From NCBI RefSeq assembly GCF_004022485.1, contig NZ_CP034951.1:3162001-3226000 (forward strand): DNA of 64,000 nucleotides, given 5' to 3'. The position numbers and the translations under genes were made by a program. Source of the DNA: Aequorivita sp. H23M31. Its GTDB lineage: Bacteria; Bacteroidota; Bacteroidia; Flavobacteriales; Flavobacteriaceae. This document shows positions 45,535 through 54,311 of the stretch, in pieces. The notes beneath the pieces are model-generated. The model was not told the origin of the DNA, did no database searches, and worked only from the letters and a program-made list of their open reading frames with translations. Within the stretch, counting starts at the first letter, position 1, and each line of letters opens with the position of its first letter.

Positions 45535-46734
45535 CTAAGGATCGAAAAAGCTCAATTGGCCAATGTTTTTTGTGGTGATTTCTTCCCATTTGGAGTCTGG
45601 GTTTTTCAGGAACTTGAACAGATCGATGTAGGTCATCAAATGGTAGCGTATTACAGACACCATATTTGAATATGCCCAACTTCTCTGCGCCTTTCTTTGT
45701 ATTACCAGCATTATGAGTTGAATGATCAGACTGACCCAGATCTGTATCTCTATTGCATTTTGGTTGTCGCCCAGAAAGTATTTGAGGGGAAAGTTCTGTT
45801 TTAGGCGTTTGAACATGGTCTCTATCTGCCAGCGATTTTTGTAGATATCAGTGATCCTGTCGGCCTCCACTTCATAGTTGTTGGTGATGAACTCATATAC
45901 CTTGCCCTTCTCCTGGTGCCAAAAGGCTATCCGCCGTAGGTGGAATTCGTTGCCTTCCTTATCGGCAAGCGTTATTTTTTCATCCTTTAGGACAGCATCG
46001 TCCACGTTGTCCGGAATATCAAACTCTTCAAGGCTCGTATAGCGTGCATTGCTCTTTTGCCTGGTCACAAAGTAGATGCCATCCAACGTCCATTGCTCGT
46101 ATTGCTGATAATCTACGTATCCTTTGTCAAAGACAACATAGGAACCCTTCTTTAGATCGAGTTCTTTCAAAAACGTATGATCGTGCGTCGCGGCATCTGA
46201 AAATTTTATCAGACAAGGAACATCCTCCATGGCGTTGATCATCGTGTGCATTTTTATCCCGCCCTTCTTCTTGCCGTTGAGCGGGTTCCGGCCAACACCC
46301 CTCAATATGTCGCTAAAGAGCGCTATTGTCGAGGAATCGACTATTTTGAGGCCTTTTATGGCGGGCTCCCTGGTTCTGCTGTCCGATAAAAACCGGTGGT
46401 AACGTTTATAGAGACCAGAGTAAATATCAGCAAAGACCTCTGCACTTCTTCTTTTGTTGGCATCGGACAACGTACTGCGTTTTGGAAAGTCCCGTAGCCC
46501 TAAATGGTTGATCTTGCCCTCGCACGCCAGCATTATGCTTGTTACTTCGCGAAGTGAGTTGCAGCCACTGATAACGGCGAATATCATCGTAACCAAGTGA
46601 TCATAGGTCGTGAACTTTTTGGTGTACCTGTCGCTGTTGTGCTTCTTTGCTGTCCGATAAATATCTTTGGCGTCAAGGAAGTTTAAAACCTGTTTGATAA
46701 TAGGTTGTCCACTGAAATTTTTACTTTTGTTCAT
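45535..46734 (-). CDS. IS4-family transposase
   Basis: 399 residues with the DUF4372-type N-terminus (ISGCNSLREV) and a DDE core: Asp133 in IVDSSTIALF, Asp203 in VVFDKGYVDYQQY and Glu305 in the YREK motif Tyr298-x2-Arg301-x3-Glu305-x6-Lys312, with exact spacing. No stops or frameshifts, so it is probably active. Its composition is more GC-rich than the neighbours, in line with transfer. Confidence 0.95.
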   Translation of the reverse strand: MNKSKNFSGQPIIKQVLNFLDAKDIYRTAKKHNSDRYTKKFTTYDHLVTMIFAVISGCNSLREVTSIMLACEGKINHLGLRDFPKRSTLSDANKRRSAEVFADIYSGLYKRYHRFLSDSRTREPAIKGLKIVDSSTIALFSDILRGVGRNPLNGKKKGGIKMHTMINAMEDVPCLIKFSDAATHDHTFLKELDLKKGSYVVFDKGYVDYQQYEQWTLDGIYFVTRQKSNARYTSLEEFDIPDNVDDAVLKDEKITLADKEGNEFHLRRIAFWHQEKGKVYEFITNNYEVEADRITDIYKNRWQIETMFKRLKQNFPLKYFLGDNQNAIEIQIWVSLIIQLIMLVIQRKAQRSWAYSNMVSVIRYHLMTYIDLFKFLKNPDSKWEEITTKNIGQLSFFDP

Positions 46735-46769
46735 ATCTCGAGTTTTGTGGTAAAAACTAAGATATAAAT

Positions 46770-46802
46770 AAAGCGGGAAATCCTTCTTGGAAATCCCGCT
46801 TT
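46770..46802. terminator. Hairpin inside the IS upstream of the transposase
   Basis: AAAGCGGGA (46770-46778) pairs with TCCCGCTTT (46794-46802) over a 15-nt loop and is followed by TTTAAAAA. It lies between the IS right end and the transposase start, a position suited to block read-in transcription of the transposase from outside. Confidence 0.6.
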
Positions 46803-46885
46803 TAAAAATGTTTATCGGACACTACTGATTTTTATTGAATCTAATTCGACGACTTAACTTTAAATAAGAAAAAAGGGTGAAAAAA

Positions 46886-47236
46886 TTATTTCAGTTCAAT
46901 TAAATATTCCCTAAGGACAACAGCTTGGTTGTGTATTTCATTTTTGGCACTGTACACTAGCGTAAGTTTTTTCTTCTTGGCCTTTTCCAAGAGAGAATCC
47001 ATTAGGTCTTTATGTTGCTTCAGTTCGGTTTTATATTTTTTCGAAAATTCATTAAATCGTTCGTCTTCGTGATTAAACCATTTTCTAAGTTCCGTGGAAG
47101 GAGCGATTTCCCTTATCCAGTCGTCCAGTTGAGCGTCCTCCTTACTAACTCCACGTGGCCAGATTCTATCTACTAAAATTCGGGTACCATCGGTTTTGGC
47201 CGCTTTCTCATAAATACGTTTGATTTTAATCTCCAT
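46886..47236 (-). CDS. DUF488 (YeaO-like) protein
   Basis: 116 residues: IKIKRIYEKAAKTDGTRILVDRIWPRGVSKEDAQLDDWI and the catalytic-looking STELRKWFNHEDERFNEFSKKY region are the DUF488 family pattern. Predicted cytoplasmic; function unknown in most bacteria. It is the first gene downstream of the IS on this strand side. Confidence 0.9.
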   Translation of the reverse strand: MEIKIKRIYEKAAKTDGTRILVDRIWPRGVSKEDAQLDDWIREIAPSTELRKWFNHEDERFNEFSKKYKTELKQHKDLMDSLLEKAKKKKLTLVYSAKNEIHNQAVVLREYLIELK

Positions 47237-47342
47237 GGCAAGGAAATAAAATTATATTCTAATAATTTCTGATTGAGCGCAATGGCAACCTTAATTTTCT
47301 GATCCTGATGCGTTCAAAAATAAAATAAATTCAACCGAAAAT

Positions 47343-48248
47343 TTATTCGCCCCAATTTGCCAATTCTTCTGCAGTCCAAAGATTTGGGAAAAATTTCCGC
47401 TGTTGGTATTTAGGATGTAGATATTTTTTCCATTCTGAACCTCCTGTGGCAGCTTTGGTTTCGCCTTTGCTATCCAAGAAATGCTGGGCAGTATCCAAAT
47501 GCACTATTGGCCACGCAACATTATAAAAATGGTCAAATTGTTTGAGTTTTTCCAAGAGTTCTGCGGAAGGATTTTCCATTTGCTCAACCCGCTCTTCAAG
47601 AGTTTTCCCTTGAACTTCTCTGGCAAGTTGTTTAAATCCCTTTTCGTATTTTTCTACAAAAAGCCGCAAGGTTAAGGATGATTCCTTGGTTTCCCTATTC
47701 AATCCTGCATCCTTCCAATAGATATTATCAAAATAATCCTCTAAATCGGGATTTTCGGGGAGACGTTCTCTTCCTTTTGAATTTATAAGGTTTTTAAGTC
47801 GGGTAGTGTAGAGCTCCAATACTCTAAATTGCGCACTCTGAAATCCGCTAGCTGGGGTTAGGGCCGAACGGAATATATTGTAGTCCTCATAACTCATTCC
47901 GTCCTTCATAATATCGAAGGAGGTGATAAGCATGCGGGTGTATCTTTTTAATCTGTCCAATTTTGTAAGCCAGACATCTATGGAGAGATTTTCACCTTCA
48001 GAAAGTTGTTGGATTTCATGAACCATCATTTTTAGGGTTAATTCGGTAACTTGATGGTACATCACAAATATTTTCTCATCCTTAAAGTCGGTTCTGGTTT
48101 TTTGAAGAGTAAGTAAAGTGTCCACTTGGATATAATCCCAATAGGTAATGGGTTTGGTTTGCAAAAGCCCAGCATAATAGGTTTCGGGGTTCTCACCTAG
48201 GTTTCTATATTTCTCGTTTATAGATTGTATTAGGTCGTCTTGATTCAT
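47343..48248 (-). CDS. kynA: Tryptophan 2,3-dioxygenase family protein
   Basis: 301 residues, heme enzyme opening the indole ring of tryptophan to N-formylkynurenine, first step of the kynurenine pathway. Conserved TYWDYIQVDTLLTLQ, MYHQVTELTLKMMVHEI, ALTPASGFQSAQFRVLE and, near the C-terminus, LDTAQHFLDSKGETKAATGGSEWKKYL (heme/substrate region). No other kynurenine genes are nearby. Confidence 0.9.
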   Translation of the reverse strand: MNQDDLIQSINEKYRNLGENPETYYAGLLQTKPITYWDYIQVDTLLTLQKTRTDFKDEKIFVMYHQVTELTLKMMVHEIQQLSEGENLSIDVWLTKLDRLKRYTRMLITSFDIMKDGMSYEDYNIFRSALTPASGFQSAQFRVLELYTTRLKNLINSKGRERLPENPDLEDYFDNIYWKDAGLNRETKESSLTLRLFVEKYEKGFKQLAREVQGKTLEERVEQMENPSAELLEKLKQFDHFYNVAWPIVHLDTAQHFLDSKGETKAATGGSEWKKYLHPKYQQRKFFPNLWTAEELANWGE

Positions 48249-48332
48249 TGTAAAAGGGTTTTTTGTCTTAAAAGTCTAAAATTAACCCATAATTCTATAT
48301 TTAGACAGATTTTAAATAAAAAGTTTAAAGCA

Positions 48333-48364
48333 AAAAGCCCTCTTTTGATGGAAAGAGGGCTTTT
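48333..48364 (-). terminator. Perfect 13-bp hairpin terminator after the PpiD-like gene
   Basis: AAAAGCCCTCTTT (48333-48345) pairs with 48352-48364 over TGATGG. It lies 24 nt past the stop of the PpiD-like gene on the minus strand, with T runs on both sides. Confidence 0.85.
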
Positions 48365-48388
48365 CAAAAATATGGAAAACTTTGCTTT

Positions 48389-50503
48389 TTAGTAGAAATT
48401 AGCTCGGTAATCTTCTATTTCTGCTTTCTTTTTAAGAGCTTCAAATACTTTACTCTGCGCGGCAGAAGCATCTTGCGTACTTTGCTTGTTCGCTTGGGTT
48501 ATATAGGAATCCAATTTAGGCGCAGGATTAAAGGCGGTAACCTTAAGCATATAAACGCCGTCGTTCCCATCAATTAGAGGTGTAGTTTCGCCTGCTTTTG
48601 TTCCAAATGCTGATCCAACAACTTTTGGCTCGGAAGACGAACCGATTCTTGGATTGGCCATTGTAATACCACTGGCAGTTTTTACCGTGACGTTTTGACT
48701 TTTTGCAATCTCATCCAAACTATTTCCAGTAATAGACTTGCGAATTTTTTCAGCCTTCTTTTCTTTTATAAGAATTGGTTTTACAGTGGCAGATGCATCT
48801 GCGGCAGACATAAGCCCTTTTTTATTCTTACGGGTAAGTTGTGCAATAACATAACCATTGGAAACACTGAATCTTTTAGTGTCACCTACTTTAGTGTCAG
48901 TATTAAAAGCCCAATTTACGATAGTTCTATTGTTTTCGATGCCCGGAATTGCCGCATCCATTGGTCCTATTTTATTTACCGGTTTTACTTCTAGGTTTTG
49001 TTCCTTAGCTTTTTCGGTGAAATCGCCTTTGTTTACAGCTACCTCAAATTTGGAAGCTTGTGAGAAGACATCATTTAAGGTTTTTTCTGAAGGTTCAATA
49101 TTTTTAACAACCGTTGCAACCTTGATAGCTTTTTTAGGAGCTGATTTTTTACCAACTTCAACAATATGGTATCCAAAATCGGTTTCTACCAAACCTATGG
49201 TTCCTTCTGGGTTGTCAAATATAAAAGCATCAAAGGGAGCTACCATTCTACCTGGAGTAGATGTTCCTAAATCGCCACCATTATCTTTTGATCCGTCATC
49301 AGAAAATTCTCTGGCAAGGTCAGCAAATTTGGACTTGTCTTTTTTAACTACTGTGAGAATACTGTCTGCAAGTTTATTTGCTTCGTCCTTGGTTCGCGTA
49401 ATTGTTTCAGGAGCACGCATAGTGCCTGCGTATCGGATAAGGATATGCTTTGAATCTGCGGAATCAGACATCATTTTAGTATCCAATACTTTGGTTAAGT
49501 TATAGGTGTTGTCCAATTTGTACGGACCATAAATATCACCCTTTTCAGCATTCATAAGGTCGTCAGCAATGGCTACGGGCAATTCATTTTTAAATAACCA
49601 TTCGTCGGCGTAAGGAACATCGGAATTGGCGTTTACAAATTCTTCGTAGTCTGCCGTATTTTTAAAACCAGGGATTGTGTCATTGGTTTTTGTTTGGTTG
49701 TTGAATTCAACTCTATTATTTAAAAACCCTGCAATTTCTTCTTTATTGGCTTCTATATCGGTTTCCGATGGAGTCTCTGAAAAAAGAACATATTGAATGT
49801 CGGCCTTGGCATCAGTTTGGTAATCATTTTTGTGGGCAGACACATATTTTTCAATTTCGCTGTCCGAAACAGTAATATCCTTATCCTCAATAGAGCTGTA
49901 AGGAACTACAACATATTGGAAATTGATGTTATCATTTTGAAAATGGTATTCTTGTTCCCCTTCCGCTACAGTACTCCTTATTCCGCCTTTAATAAGGTTG
50001 AAATAAGTGTTTTGCATTACGCTTTGAGATATACCTTCTTCAAATTTGATCCATTGCTGGTACATCTGTGGCGAGGAAGACTTTATACTTGCGATATATT
50101 CTTGGATTTTACCTTCATCCACCTGTCCAGCATCATTTAAAAAAGTTGGATTGTTGGCAAGTTGGGATTTTAGAGCATTGTCCAATTGTGCTTTTTCAAC
50201 GGTAATGCCAGCTTTTTCAATCTGCTCATCCAGGATTACACGACGAAGTTCTTGTTCCCAAACCATATTCATTACCTGGCCGGTAGTAGCATTTGGCCCA
50301 TAATTCCGTTGGGTCATTTCCACCTCTTCCATAAAACTTTGGCGGGGAATGTCCGTGCCGTTGATGGTGGCGATATTGTCTTGCCCTTTGGGACCTCTGC
50401 TGCCCTTGGTCAATACGTCACTTAAAATAAAGGCGAAAAGCGCCAACGCGATAATAAGGATAAGAAAAATCCCCCGTTTTCTAATGCTGTTTAAGATTGC
50501 CAT
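48389..50503 (-). CDS. PpiD-like membrane-anchored peptidyl-prolyl isomerase
   Basis: 704 residues: cytoplasmic start (MAILNSIRKRG), one transmembrane helix (IFLILIIALALFAFIL), a SurA-type chaperone N-domain (ATINGTDIPRQSFMEEVE, EQELRRVILDEQIEKAGI) and a parvulin domain near 340-450 (SKHILIRYAG, LAREFSDDGSKDNGGDLG, FGYHIVEV). It helps fold exported proteins at the periplasmic face of the inner membrane. Ended by a perfect hairpin. Confidence 0.93.
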   Translation of the reverse strand: MAILNSIRKRGIFLILIIALALFAFILSDVLTKGSRGPKGQDNIATINGTDIPRQSFMEEVEMTQRNYGPNATTGQVMNMVWEQELRRVILDEQIEKAGITVEKAQLDNALKSQLANNPTFLNDAGQVDEGKIQEYIASIKSSSPQMYQQWIKFEEGISQSVMQNTYFNLIKGGIRSTVAEGEQEYHFQNDNINFQYVVVPYSSIEDKDITVSDSEIEKYVSAHKNDYQTDAKADIQYVLFSETPSETDIEANKEEIAGFLNNRVEFNNQTKTNDTIPGFKNTADYEEFVNANSDVPYADEWLFKNELPVAIADDLMNAEKGDIYGPYKLDNTYNLTKVLDTKMMSDSADSKHILIRYAGTMRAPETITRTKDEANKLADSILTVVKKDKSKFADLAREFSDDGSKDNGGDLGTSTPGRMVAPFDAFIFDNPEGTIGLVETDFGYHIVEVGKKSAPKKAIKVATVVKNIEPSEKTLNDVFSQASKFEVAVNKGDFTEKAKEQNLEVKPVNKIGPMDAAIPGIENNRTIVNWAFNTDTKVGDTKRFSVSNGYVIAQLTRKNKKGLMSAADASATVKPILIKEKKAEKIRKSITGNSLDEIAKSQNVTVKTASGITMANPRIGSSSEPKVVGSAFGTKAGETTPLIDGNDGVYMLKVTAFNPAPKLDSYITQANKQSTQDASAAQSKVFEALKKKAEIEDYRANFY

Positions 50504-50695
50504 TTAATGTTCAAATTTTATTTTTTCCCATCAATATGATAGACAAGGAAAGGTTTTTGGTTGTATAATTCTCTTTTTCCTCGAATTGATAAAAAACAAT
50601 AAGATGTTTCTTTTCAATTATTCAGGGGGCGAAAATACCATTTTCCTATCATTAATAAAAAGTAAATTGAAAAAAATCGTTTTGGATTTAGAAAA

Positions 50696-51949
50696 CTAAT
50701 CTTGCTTTAAAATATTTAGTTCTACGAGTTCGATTTTTGTACTGGATACTTCTAGGATTATAAAAATATAATCCCCAATTCTTACGGTTTCTCCTTTATC
50801 GGGAATTTCTTCGGTATAGTTAACTATCAGGCCACCAAGTGTCTCGTAGTTTTCACTTTCTTCCAGATCCAGATCATATTCCTCATTGAGATAATCCACT
50901 TCCAATCGGGCAGAAAACCTATAATGACCTTCCTCGATCTCTTCCTCAATAAGTTCTACACTGTCATGTTCATCCTCTATTTCTCCAAATAATTCCTCTA
51001 TAATATCTTCTACGGTTATGATGCCACTTGTGCCGCCATATTCATCGATAACTACCGCGATGCTCTTTCTTTTTTTACTGAGAATGTGAAGCACATCCTT
51101 GGCCAACATTGTTTCGGGGACAAAAATTACTGGCATCAACATTTTTTTTAGGCTTTCTGGTTTTTTGAAAAGATCGAAAGAGTGCACATAGCCCAAAATG
51201 TCATCTATGTTGTCATTGTAGACCAGAATTTTGGAAAGTCCCGTTTCAGAAAATATCTTAGCTATTTCTTTAGTTGAAGTTTCTATATCTACTGCTACCA
51301 TCTCAGTTCGTGGAATCATTGCTTCCCGACTTTTAATTTCCGAAAAATCAAGCGCATTTTGAAAAATCTGTATTTCCGAATCCACTTCGGTCTTGGTTTC
51401 CACAATTTCCATCTGTTCGGAAATATAATTTCCAAGTTCCATTTTACTGAAAGTCAATTGAACATTATCTCCTTCAGATTTAAAAAATATTTTGAGAATA
51501 AGATCGGATATCCAAATTATAAATTCGGAAATAAGTGAAAACAGTACATAAAAGATGTAGGCAGGAACTGCAAAAAATTTAAATAGATTGTTAGCGTATA
51601 TCTGAAAAAACACCTTCGGAAGGAATTCCGCGGTCAGCAAAATTATGAGTGTGGAGATTATGGTTTGAACCAGAAGTCCGCTAAAACCTGCTAAGGGAAT
51701 AAATCGCATAAGCAGGTCGCCCATAAAAAATCCATAGATAACCAGAGCAATATTATTTCCTACCAGCATGGTAGCAATAAATTTAGAAGGTCGCTTGGTT
51801 ATTTTTTTAAGAATATTTGCCAAGAAACTATTTTGTTTCTTTTCTATCTCTATATGGATTTTGTTAGAAGAGACATAGGCAATTTCCATCCCCGAGAAAA
51901 AAGCGGAGAGGATAAGCATGATTACTATAATTAAAATACTATAGTCCAA
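50696..51949 (-). CDS. CNNM/CorC-type hemolysin family protein (DUF21, CBS pair, CorC_HlyC)
   Basis: 417 residues: DUF21 membrane domain (four helices, FFSGMEIAYVSSNKI, TMLVGNNIALVIYGFFMG), CBS pair (REAMIPRTEMVAVDIE, LAKDVLHILSKKRKSIAVVIDEYGGTSGIITVEDIIEELFG) and a C-terminal CorC_HlyC domain. Related proteins move magnesium; GldE-type relatives act in gliding. The only start at the family N-terminus is TTG at 51949 (MDYSILII), immediately preceded by a GTTATAG-type heptamer repeat. Confidence 0.9.
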   Translation of the reverse strand: MDYSILIIVIMLILSAFFSGMEIAYVSSNKIHIEIEKKQNSFLANILKKITKRPSKFIATMLVGNNIALVIYGFFMGDLLMRFIPLAGFSGLLVQTIISTLIILLTAEFLPKVFFQIYANNLFKFFAVPAYIFYVLFSLISEFIIWISDLILKIFFKSEGDNVQLTFSKMELGNYISEQMEIVETKTEVDSEIQIFQNALDFSEIKSREAMIPRTEMVAVDIETSTKEIAKIFSETGLSKILVYNDNIDDILGYVHSFDLFKKPESLKKMLMPVIFVPETMLAKDVLHILSKKRKSIAVVIDEYGGTSGIITVEDIIEELFGEIEDEHDSVELIEEEIEEGHYRFSARLEVDYLNEEYDLDLEESENYETLGGLIVNYTEEIPDKGETVRIGDYIFIILEVSSTKIELVELNILKQD

Positions 51950-51977
51950 GTTATAGGTTATAAGTTATGAGTCTATG
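51950..51977. repeat. GTTATAG-type heptamer repeat abutting a start codon
   Basis: GTTATAG, GTTATAA, GTTATGA, GTCTATG in succession. The first unit directly touches the TTG start codon of the CNNM-type gene on the minus strand. Confidence 0.65.
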
Positions 51978-52006
51978 GAATATTATAAATCCAGACTCCT
52001 AAATAT

Positions 52007-52204
52007 TTATTTTTTACTCCGACTTTCCATTTTCTTTCGGAAGTTTCTTCTAAAGAAAAACATAAATACGGAAACTGCTACAAATGAAAGAAAGAGATAA
52101 GCTCGCCCCGGATTTTCGTTCCAGTTATTAATTGTTTCAAAAACAAAAAATACGGCAATTACTAAATAAAAATATTCTACAACTTTATATATTTTGTTCA
52201 TCAT
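52007..52204 (-). CDS. Small two-helix membrane protein
   Basis: 65 residues: YKVVEYFYLVIAVFFVFETI, a short loop, and AYLFLSFVAVSVFMFFFRR, ending in a basic tail. Flavobacterial genomes often carry a similar small gene between lptC and the CNNM-type gene. Function unknown; probably part of the envelope operon. Confidence 0.65.
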   Translation of the reverse strand: MMNKIYKVVEYFYLVIAVFFVFETINNWNENPGRAYLFLSFVAVSVFMFFFRRNFRKKMESRSKK

Positions 52205-52358
52205 TTCGTTAGGTTGTCGATTAGGGATTAAATTCTGTTATTTAATATAGTTAGGATTGAATGCTATAATTTTACTAATGCCTTGGTTTGCAATATGTCA
52301 ATAAAAATAACCAAAACTTATTAATTGAAAGCATTGGTTTGTTCTTTTCACCTTTTAC

Positions 52359-52925
52359 TTATTCGTTTTTGTCTTTATCTATTAACTGAACTCCTTGGTT
52401 TTTTCTTGATAGAAAGATTGTAAAATCCTGATTGCTATCAAATCTTTCCCCTTCGTTATAGGATCCATCCTTGAAATTAATTTTATAAGGTTGGTCGGTG
52501 AATACCCAGGCGTTTTTTTGATCCCAATAGAGCTGATTTGCTTTAAGGACAACACTATCTGAAGTAATGACAACCACATTGGTCTGAAGATCGATCAAAC
52601 CGGTATCTTCATATTGAATGGCATAATCAGCGGTTACCGTATTTTCCTCATTTTTATCACTCCAAAAATGTACTTCAATTCCTTCGGGAAATTCCTTGTA
52701 TGGAAATTCGAGGTTAGAATAGTCTAAAAGTTTGTCTGCTAAAAGATTGGTGACCAGCCTACCGGAATCAGTATATTTAAAATTGATTTTCTGCCCTACA
52801 GCAATGGGGGCATTATCCGATATACTTAGTTTCCGTACGTTTTGGTAATTACTTTCACAAGAAAAAAGCGTGATGGCCAATATAAGAGCCATCACGCTTT
52901 TTAACAAGTTAAAGATGTTGAACAT
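52359..52925 (-). CDS. lptC: LPS export periplasmic protein LptC (lipoprotein)
   Basis: 188 residues with a lipobox (ALILAITLFSC, Cys23) and the LptC beta-jellyroll pattern (KLLDYSNLEFPYKEFPEGIEVHFW, ITSDSVVLKANQLYWDQKNAWVFTDQPYKI). LptC links the LptB2FG transporter to LptA and the outer-membrane translocon for lipopolysaccharide. Two nt separate it from the TPR gene upstream, so they are cotranscribed. Confidence 0.88.
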   Translation of the reverse strand: MFNIFNLLKSVMALILAITLFSCESNYQNVRKLSISDNAPIAVGQKINFKYTDSGRLVTNLLADKLLDYSNLEFPYKEFPEGIEVHFWSDKNEENTVTADYAIQYEDTGLIDLQTNVVVITSDSVVLKANQLYWDQKNAWVFTDQPYKINFKDGSYNEGERFDSNQDFTIFLSRKNQGVQLIDKDKNE

Positions 52926-52927
52926 TT

Positions 52928-54292
52928 TTATAAATTGGGAACTTTAATACTTCCTCCTACCCAGCAGTTAAAGGTAACGGTTTTTCCTTGCATGTTATCG
53001 TTGAAGATATCCGTTTTAGAGGGAGCGCGTTGTCTATAGCTGTCTGCTGCGGCACGAGCATTTGAAGCTATAGTACCATCCACACGAGCAGCTTTGTCCA
53101 TCATATCTGCAGCAAGCCAGTTCATTGCTCTTTTTTCAAATACTGTAGTACCACAATTGTTTGCGCTCTCAGCATACATAGTTCCAATTTTGTAATATGC
53201 AATACCAGCAGAGGGCTTTACCTCCAACATTTTGTTATAGTAGGTTCTAGCAGTCCCAAAACTTCCCTTTTTACGGTAGTTTTCGGCTATACTATAATAA
53301 ATTCTCGCTTTTTTCGAATTATCTTTTTCCAGCTCAGCTGCTTGGTTGAAATACTCAAGAGCTCTAGAAGCTTTTCCTTCAGCCTCGGCTTGTTTTCCTA
53401 AAAGATAAGCAGACGTAGAACTTGGATCCAACTCGTGAAGTCGAACAGCCAATTTTGAAGAAAGACTGGTTTCACATTCTTTTGCATCAAGCCTATTACT
53501 TGCAGCCTTGATCCATTCTATATCATTCTTTTTGCTTTCGTAATCTTTTTCGTAAAACGGCACTAGGTTTTCGCAATCTGCCAATTGACCTAATTTTCCA
53601 TTTACGCTGCTCTCAACAGTTGCATAGACCCCAAGGTTGTTGTCATACACCGCTTTTGCACGTTGTTCTTTTTCAGTTAATTCAGTTCCAGCTTCTTCTT
53701 TTTCCATTAATGGAGTCAGTTTTTCGGCAAGATTGTTTTTCTCCTGATCAATTTTTGCTTGGACTACATCATAAAGTGAAAATATTTCCTGAAGTTCCAT
53801 TTTCTTTTCATTGAATAAATCAACGGCCAAAGAAAAGTAAGTATAAAGACTCTTTCCACTGGTGAAATTAGCCGGATCTTTTTTGAAGGCTTCATCAAAC
53901 GCTTTAAATTGCTCTTCTTTAGTTCCCATATTATGGTCATATTTCAACTGAGCAATTGTTGTAAGAACCTCTCCTTCAGATGTTTTTTCTGGAAAATTTT
54001 CCAAACGCAATCTCCAGGCCTGGATCAGGTCCTTCAACTTGCTTTCATCCTTTTTTTCGTCAACAAAATATTCAAACATCTTTACGGCATATTGATAGGT
54101 AGCCAAACTTGACTTTGGACATTCCTTAATTACCTTATCATAATGTTTTAGAGCAGCCTCATAGTTTTTCGCCTTTGCTGGTTCAATAAAATAAGAAAGA
54201 GTAATGGCACAGTCATCGGGAGCTTGCGCAAAAGTGTTTCCAGAAAAGGAAAGAAATAGAGCCGAGAAAAAAACAAGTAGTCTGATTTTCAT
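52928..54292 (-). CDS. Secreted tetratricopeptide-repeat protein
   Basis: I start it at ATG 54292 (MKIRLLVFFSALFLSFSG, a signal peptide ending NTFAQ), not at the more upstream ATG 54334, which would add 14 non-conserved residues and overlap the porin gene end. About 454 residues with TPR helices (YEAALKHYDKVIKECPKSS, RALEYFNQAAELEKDN, FGTARTYYNKMLEVKPSAGIAYYKIG). The conserved end GKTVTFNCWVGGSIKVPN is a family signature in Flavobacteriia. A scaffold role in outer-membrane biogenesis is plausible from the operon, not proven. Confidence 0.85.
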   Translation of the reverse strand: MKIRLLVFFSALFLSFSGNTFAQAPDDCAITLSYFIEPAKAKNYEAALKHYDKVIKECPKSSLATYQYAVKMFEYFVDEKKDESKLKDLIQAWRLRLENFPEKTSEGEVLTTIAQLKYDHNMGTKEEQFKAFDEAFKKDPANFTSGKSLYTYFSLAVDLFNEKKMELQEIFSLYDVVQAKIDQEKNNLAEKLTPLMEKEEAGTELTEKEQRAKAVYDNNLGVYATVESSVNGKLGQLADCENLVPFYEKDYESKKNDIEWIKAASNRLDAKECETSLSSKLAVRLHELDPSSTSAYLLGKQAEAEGKASRALEYFNQAAELEKDNSKKARIYYSIAENYRKKGSFGTARTYYNKMLEVKPSAGIAYYKIGTMYAESANNCGTTVFEKRAMNWLAADMMDKAARVDGTIASNARAAADSYRQRAPSKTDIFNDNMQGKTVTFNCWVGGSIKVPNL

Positions 54293-54311
54293 GATATCAA
54301 TGTTAAGGGTA

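Larger units (their letters stand above)
45442..46827 (-). mobile_element. Complete IS4-family insertion sequence with 9-bp target duplication
   Basis: 1386 bp. Ends CATTGTTGTCCGATAAA (left) and, inverted, CAGTAGTGTCCGATAAA (right) agree at 14 of 17 positions. The 9-bp sequence ATTTTTATT flanks the element at 45433-45441 and 46828-46836. One transposase gene fills it, with a hairpin between the right end and the gene. It sits in an intergenic gap and disrupts no gene. Confidence 0.9.
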
